A stretch of DNA of 64,000 nt from positions 15,753,326 to 15,817,325 of the forward strand of contig NC_132926.1 of assembly GCF_047675955.1 (NCBI RefSeq). Direction: 5' to 3'. This DNA is from Chlorocebus sabaeus. Lineage: Eukaryota > Chordata > Mammalia > Primates > Cercopithecidae. Shown here in pieces: positions 59,260 through 64,000 of the stretch; the stretch's first letter is position 1, and every line of letters begins with the position of its first letter. Under the pieces are notes generated by a model. The model was not told the DNA's origin and made no database searches. It saw only the letters and a list, made by a program, of their open reading frames with translations. The position numbers were made by a program, and so were the translations under genes.

Positions 59260-60050
59260 AGTTAATGAGACAGAATACTTTTTTTAACTGCTAACAGTGG
59301 GTTCATCCATGGGATTTGCTGTGACCAATAGAATGAGGCAGAAATTGCAATGTGACAGTTCTAAACTGAGACCTTAAAAGGATCCTTTGTTTCTATTTGG
59401 CCTCTTATGGTTTTGACATCTCATAAGAAGATCATGCTGAAGGAAACCAGAATATTTTACCCCAAAATATGAGTAAAGTAAAGAAGCAGCCTCAAGGTGT
59501 CTCTGACTGTGCCCTCCACCCCTGTCTTTCAACCTTTGCCTCTCTCCCAAAGCACAGGATAAGGCTATTCTCTGAAGTTCCCCTATCTACTCAGAAATTG
59601 GACCCCCAAAGAGGAACACAACTGCTTTCCATCCCCTCCCTGAAATCTCATTACCTACCAAGGAAAGAAGACTGAGCAATGCAATTACACCTGGATGGAC
59701 TTTTTCCCAAGATGATGCCTGTTTCTGGAGCTCATATAAATTCCAAAGAGCTTCAATTACAAGTTAATTTCTGTCTTCCAGGTCCATTCTTTTTTCCTAA
59801 TAACAATTTGCTGCCCCTCAAAAAAATTGTCTACATTCCCCATCTCTCCCCTTCCCTATCAAGAAGGGTATATACGTTTCTGTACCCCACTGGGTTATTG
59901 GACAATCATTCCCCTGTGATTCTCCCACATTATGCACATTAAAATAATGTTTGCCTGTTTTATCCACAGTGAATCTGCCTTTTGCAGTTGAATTGTTAGT
60001 GAAATTTCAGAGGGTGAAAGGGAAGTTTTCCCTTGGCCCCCACAACACCT
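59260..60050 (+). mobile_element. possible ancient LTR, family unresolved
   Basis: The stretch has LTR-like layout: 'cccaaaatatgagtaaagta', 'cagcctcaaggtgtctctga', pyrimidine-rich middle, 'gaagggtatatacgtttctg' (TATA-like), then 'attaaaataatgtttgcctg' and 'agagggtgaaagggaagttt'. It resembles the end of ERVL-type LTRs but I cannot name the family. The part before 59440 may be a different old repeat. ORFs here (59469-59675, 59679-59942, 59951-60133) show no protein family. Confidence 0.45.
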
Positions 60051-60407
60051 GGCCCTCTGGTTTCAGGAGAAGGATGAGAGACACGTGGAACAGAGCCACC
60101 ACAGCCAAACCAGCCCAGCCTAGCCTAGAATAGCCTGTTCCAAGTCAACCAGCAGAGCTGTGTGCCAACTGTGTTTAATGTCTGCCAGTGTGGTTTATGT
60201 TCACTTTGCAGTTTTAGTGTTAAAAAGCTAACCAATACAAACAGTTCTAACTTGTTGATATATTAAAATTAATTTTTATTTTTAAAGATAACTTTTACTT
60301 TTTCACATCACTGGCTTGATTCTTACTACCCAATATTTTCTTCTCATTTTCCCATTATATAACATATATGTTGGGCAAATTCCATAGCTGTTTTCTTCAG
60401 TCACATA
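60051..60407. other. no gene recognised
   Basis: Includes a short repetition of 'ccagcc/tagcct' near 60110-60135. Otherwise unremarkable. Confidence 0.4.
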
Positions 60408-61850
60408 CTAAAAAACAAACAGCAAAATAGTGTGGTGCTGGCATAAAGACATTCATATAGACTAATAGAATAAAATACAGAGCCCAGAAATAAACTCTCA
60501 CATATACTGACAAGTAAGTTTTCAATAAAGGCATGAAGACCACTTAATGGGAAAAGAATAGTCTTTTCAACAAACAGTGTTGGGAAACTGGATATCCACA
60601 TACAAAAGAATGAAATTAAACTCTTACCTTATACCATATGCACAAACTAACTCAAAGTAGATCACAGACCTAAACACTAACAGCTAAAACTATAGAATTC
60701 TTAGAAGAAAACATAAGGGGAAAGATTTATGACACTGGATTTGCAATTACTCCTTGAATGTGACGCCAAAAGCACAGACAACAAAAGACAAAATAAATAA
60801 ATTGGACATCATCAAAACTAAAGGCTTTTGTGCATCAAAGGACACTATCAACAGAGTGAAAGACAATTTACAGAATGGGAGAAAGATTTTGCAAATCATG
60901 TATCTCAGAAATGATTAATATCTAAGATATATGAAGAACTCTTACAACTCAAAAACACCAACAAAATCCAACTTAAAAATGGACAAAAGACTTGAATGGG
61001 CATATTTTTCAAAAATAAAAAAATAATATAAATGGCCAATAAACACATAAAAAGATGCTCAATATCATTTCCCTAATCATTAGAAAAATGCAAATCAAAA
61101 CCACAATGAGATACCACTTTACACCCACGGGAACAATCATTATAAAAACAAACAAAACAACAATAGAAAACAACAGGTGTTGATGAGGATGTAGAGAAAA
61201 TGGAATCCATGTGTATTTCTGGAGGGTATGTAAAATGGTGCAGCTCTTTTTGAAAACGGAATGGTGGCTCTTCAAGAAAAAAAAATAATAAACCTGGAAT
61301 TACTATATAATCCAGCAATTCCACTTTTAGGTATGCAACCAAAGAATTGAAACCAGGGACTCAAACTGATTTTGGTACACGAATGTTTCTAGCAGTATTA
61401 TTCACGATAACCAAAACATATAAACAATCCAAGTATTCAACAAGTGGGTAAAAAGAAATGTGAAATATACATGCAATGGAACATTATTTCACCTTAAAAA
61501 GGAAGGAAATCCTGACACATACTACAACATGGGTGAACCTTGAAGACATTATGCTAAGTAAAATAAATCAGCCTTGAAAGAACAAATACTGTATGATTCC
61601 AACTATATAAAATACGTGGAGTAGTCACATTCATAGAGACAGAGAGCATAAGGGTGGTTGACAGACACGGGGGTAATGGGAAGTTAGTGTTTATTGGGTA
61701 TTAAGTTTCAGTTTGGGAAGATAAAAAAGTTCTGGAGATTGTGGTGATGGTTGCACAATGATGAGTGACTGTTCTTATGCCATTGAACTGTACACATAAA
61801 AATGTTAAGTGGTAAATTTTATGTATGTTTGATCATAGTAAAACAAACAA
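60408..61850 (+). mobile_element. L1 (L1MA/MB-type) 3' part, 1.4 kb
   Basis: Sense ORF2 C-terminal half: 'gtgtggtgctggcataaaga', 'acagagcccagaaataaact', 'gggaaactggatatccacat', 'ttacagaatgggagaaagat', 'atgcaaatcaaaaccacaat', 'atacaatggaacattat'-type sequence near 61470, then a 3' UTR with 'gtggtgatggttgcacaatg' and 'attgaactgtacacataaaa', ending in an A-rich tail 'aaacaaacaaaaacc'. 5'-truncated and full of frame breaks. Confidence 0.92.
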
Positions 61851-64000
61851 AAACCTTACAAGCCAGCAAATTTATTTCAGACCATTTTACTCTTTTGAAC
61901 CATCCAACTGAACATTGATCCTCAGTCTGTCACTAACTAAACCTCCAACTTAGGGTCCTAAATTGGAGGCAGGTGGGATGAAAAAGTCAGGTTGTATCTG
62001 TTGTTGGTTGTTTAAATTTTGGCTCTCCTCTTACCTTCTTCCAGTTCTAGCTTTCTAGAGTTAAAGTCTAGAGGAAGAGATGAGAGAGATATTAGGGCTT
62101 ATTTAATGAAACAATTCCACTGATTCTGGTGAAGACATACTTTCTGTCACATTCTGGCGTGCTATAGTCTGACTGCTGCTGTAGCCTCGGCTGGTACGTG
62201 GTTTCCATGTGTGGGATGCTCTCCCAAGATCTCTGCCTCTTACTTGGCTCTGCGCCCATTGAAACCCTGTGGCAAGACTGCTGATTCTGTAACTCAGCAA
62301 GTATCCAGGCAGGGAGTGAGATGCCAACTTCCCTTTACTATAATTTACTGCCTATAATTTACTTTAAAATACATCAGGATAGACAGTGGGATACAGTGAC
62401 CTGTGCACTGAATTCATTCTCTTGGAAAAGTTAGTCCACATTTAATCTAGTCTAATCAGAAATGCATAGTCCAATGAAGGATAGCTAGCATGTGAAGATT
62501 TCAAGCAGGGATCTACAGATGGCTAAGACATGCATTTTAAATATCCCTGTATAAATCTTTACTAGAGGACTTACTAACTAGGATAAGGTGAATTCGAAGA
62601 GTGAAATGTGGAGTTTAAAATATGGGGGTGGCTAAAAATCTTGTCCTTGTATAAACAGGGTAAACCCTGGTAAATCAGTCCACTCTTGAAACCTAACACA
62701 TTTAGAGAAATACATTTAGTCCATGGCATTCTACACTTGCCCACCTTGCCCCACAGTCTGAAGGATTCTGTTACCTGATTCAATTAGAAAACTAGTGGAT
62801 CATGCTATCAGAATATTGTTGAAAACTTTCATGTGGCCAGTTGTCAAAGTACCTAATAGCCAGAGAGTACGAATTACCCGAGTTTATAGAAAAAGACTGA
62901 ATGCTCCATTTTGGTGTCTGCTTGCTAAAAAATGTTTACATGAGTTGCAAAATTTGTTCTAGGTCCTTAGTAGGTGCTCAGTAGTGTCTACAGAATAAAT
63001 AAATTGCATAGGAACCTAAAAGACCTTCTATTTCTCACTTGCGAAAGAAGAAATGAGGCCTGACTAGAAATTGAGCGATCAGGAACATTTATTTATATGT
63101 GAGAATCTAATACACAGGGAAAACTGGATCTGGATAGCTAGCCAAATGAATAATAGAGAAATGAACTATTTCATTGCTTCCATGTCTGTTTATAATGGTT
63201 AAAGGGTTCGTCTACCATCCTCTTTACATGCTTAACCTCTCCTTGGAGTCGGGAATAAGGCACCTTCTTGTAGTCTATTCCAGGGGACACCAAGTGAAGT
63301 GTCTCCCTTGAGTCCAATTACACCCTCTTCCAAATAGGAGCCCTGTTACTTTCATGAAATCGTACAATCTCAGAGGAATAGCAGCTGCTTCTGCAGCTGT
63401 AATGCTGAGTAGAACCTTAAGTAAATAGCTAGAAAGGCCAGTGAACAATGAATTATAATAAACCAACTATAATTAGTAATAAAAGCCTTAAAATAACTGT
63501 ACTCATGAGATAGTATTGGTCACATCCTTGCTGTGTTCTGGAAATAATAGAATCATTTTTTTTGCCCAATGTAACTACAATGGTAATTAAAAGCTGATTT
63601 AGGATCAAAGGCAACCTCAAGGTTATAAATGTAAGTAGCTCGCTCTGAAAGTGTAAGTAGCTTGTTCCTAGTCACGTATTCACATTAAAAAAAAAGTGAG
63701 AAGGGGCTTTTGGATTCTACTTTAGGAAAAAACAGCTGGAAAAAATCAGCTGATAAGTGAACCAAATCACTCAATTGCTACAAAAGCATTTTTTATGCTT
63801 AAAACATTTTTGAGGGAGGGAAGACACAAGTTGGCATGAGGGGGAAAATCTGTTTATACAGTGCTTTCTCTCGAAAGGAAAATTTTAATTGCTAATATCC
63901 GTGATACAAGATGTGAAAGAAATTGAACTAATAGTGAATAATATAAGCAAAAGTAGTTGAATGATACTTCCAACACTTTTTAGCAACAGGTAGGAACTTT
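61851..64000. other. no gene or clear element
   Basis: Unique DNA to the end of the window. A weak L2-like tail is possible at about 62960-63000 ('cttagtaggtgctcagtagt'). ORFs of 63-74 codons at 62103-62327, 62574-62783 and 63275-63466 have no signature. Confidence 0.4.

Noticed and set aside
1..64000. Search for tRNA, U6, 7SK, Y RNA or 5S copies and for a bacterial-type operon or phage system
   Set aside because: No such sequence was recognised on either strand; the window is ordinary primate non-coding DNA.

Overview
This window is nuclear DNA of a primate, almost certainly human or a close ape. The evidence is the set of interspersed repeats: Alu elements of J, S and Y type (Alu is primate-specific), an L1 3' half with a primate-type 3' UTR, and a background of older mammalian L1M, L2, MIR, MER5, Tigger and MLT1 copies. 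Base composition is AT-rich and CpG-poor apart from the younger Alus. I found no protein-coding exon, tRNA, rRNA or other functional RNA gene that I can support. All open reading frames are short (longest 156 codons) and fall on repeats or carry no recognisable protein signature. The window is best read as intergenic or deep-intronic sequence; I cannot place it on a chromosome by eye.

Layout. 1-8 kb: an MLT1 LTR tail at the left edge, one AluS, a repeat-poor stretch, a near-complete MLT1 LTR (about 3960-4490) and two L2 copies lying tail to tail (4600-5365 plus, 5385-5960 minus). 8-12 kb: AluJ, the 5' half of an old L1M (5' UTR plus ORF1 remnant), then an inverted old L1 ORF2 fragment split by an Alu. 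12-16 kb: MIRs and the most unusual structure in the window, a local rearranged duplication: a 126-bp segment present in inverted copies (13239-13364 and 15666-15791) and a 243-bp segment present in direct copies (13372-13614 and 14861-15103), joined side by side at the left locus only. 16-22 kb: an old L1 3' fragment with a 21-bp minisatellite grown inside it, then an AluY and an AluS in A-rich DNA.

22-35 kb: AluS copies, a MER5-type MITE, MIRs, a long repeat-poor interval (26960-31328), a young AluY with a 13-bp target duplication and a diagnostic 12-bp deletion, and an old L1/HAL1-like 5' part. 35-47 kb: a 300-bp AT-rich region holding a perfect 51-bp inverted repeat, three AluS copies, an L2 interrupted by a MIR, another L2, and an old L1 3' end. 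47-54 kb: an L2 tail, repeat-poor DNA, an MLT1-like LTR, an L2 fragment and a G/TG/CG microsatellite. 54-62 kb: a 2.95-kb 5'-truncated L1 on the minus strand, a MIR, a Tigger-type DNA transposon split by an AluS with a 17-bp target duplication, an LTR-like stretch and a 1.4-kb L1MA/MB 3' part on the plus strand. The last 2 kb hold nothing recognisable.

The elements do not work together as a system; they are layers of insertions of different age. Nesting gives a relative order in several places: MIR into L2, Alu into L1, Alu into Tigger, minisatellite expansion in L1. All family calls were made by eye from remembered consensus features and should be checked with RepeatMasker.
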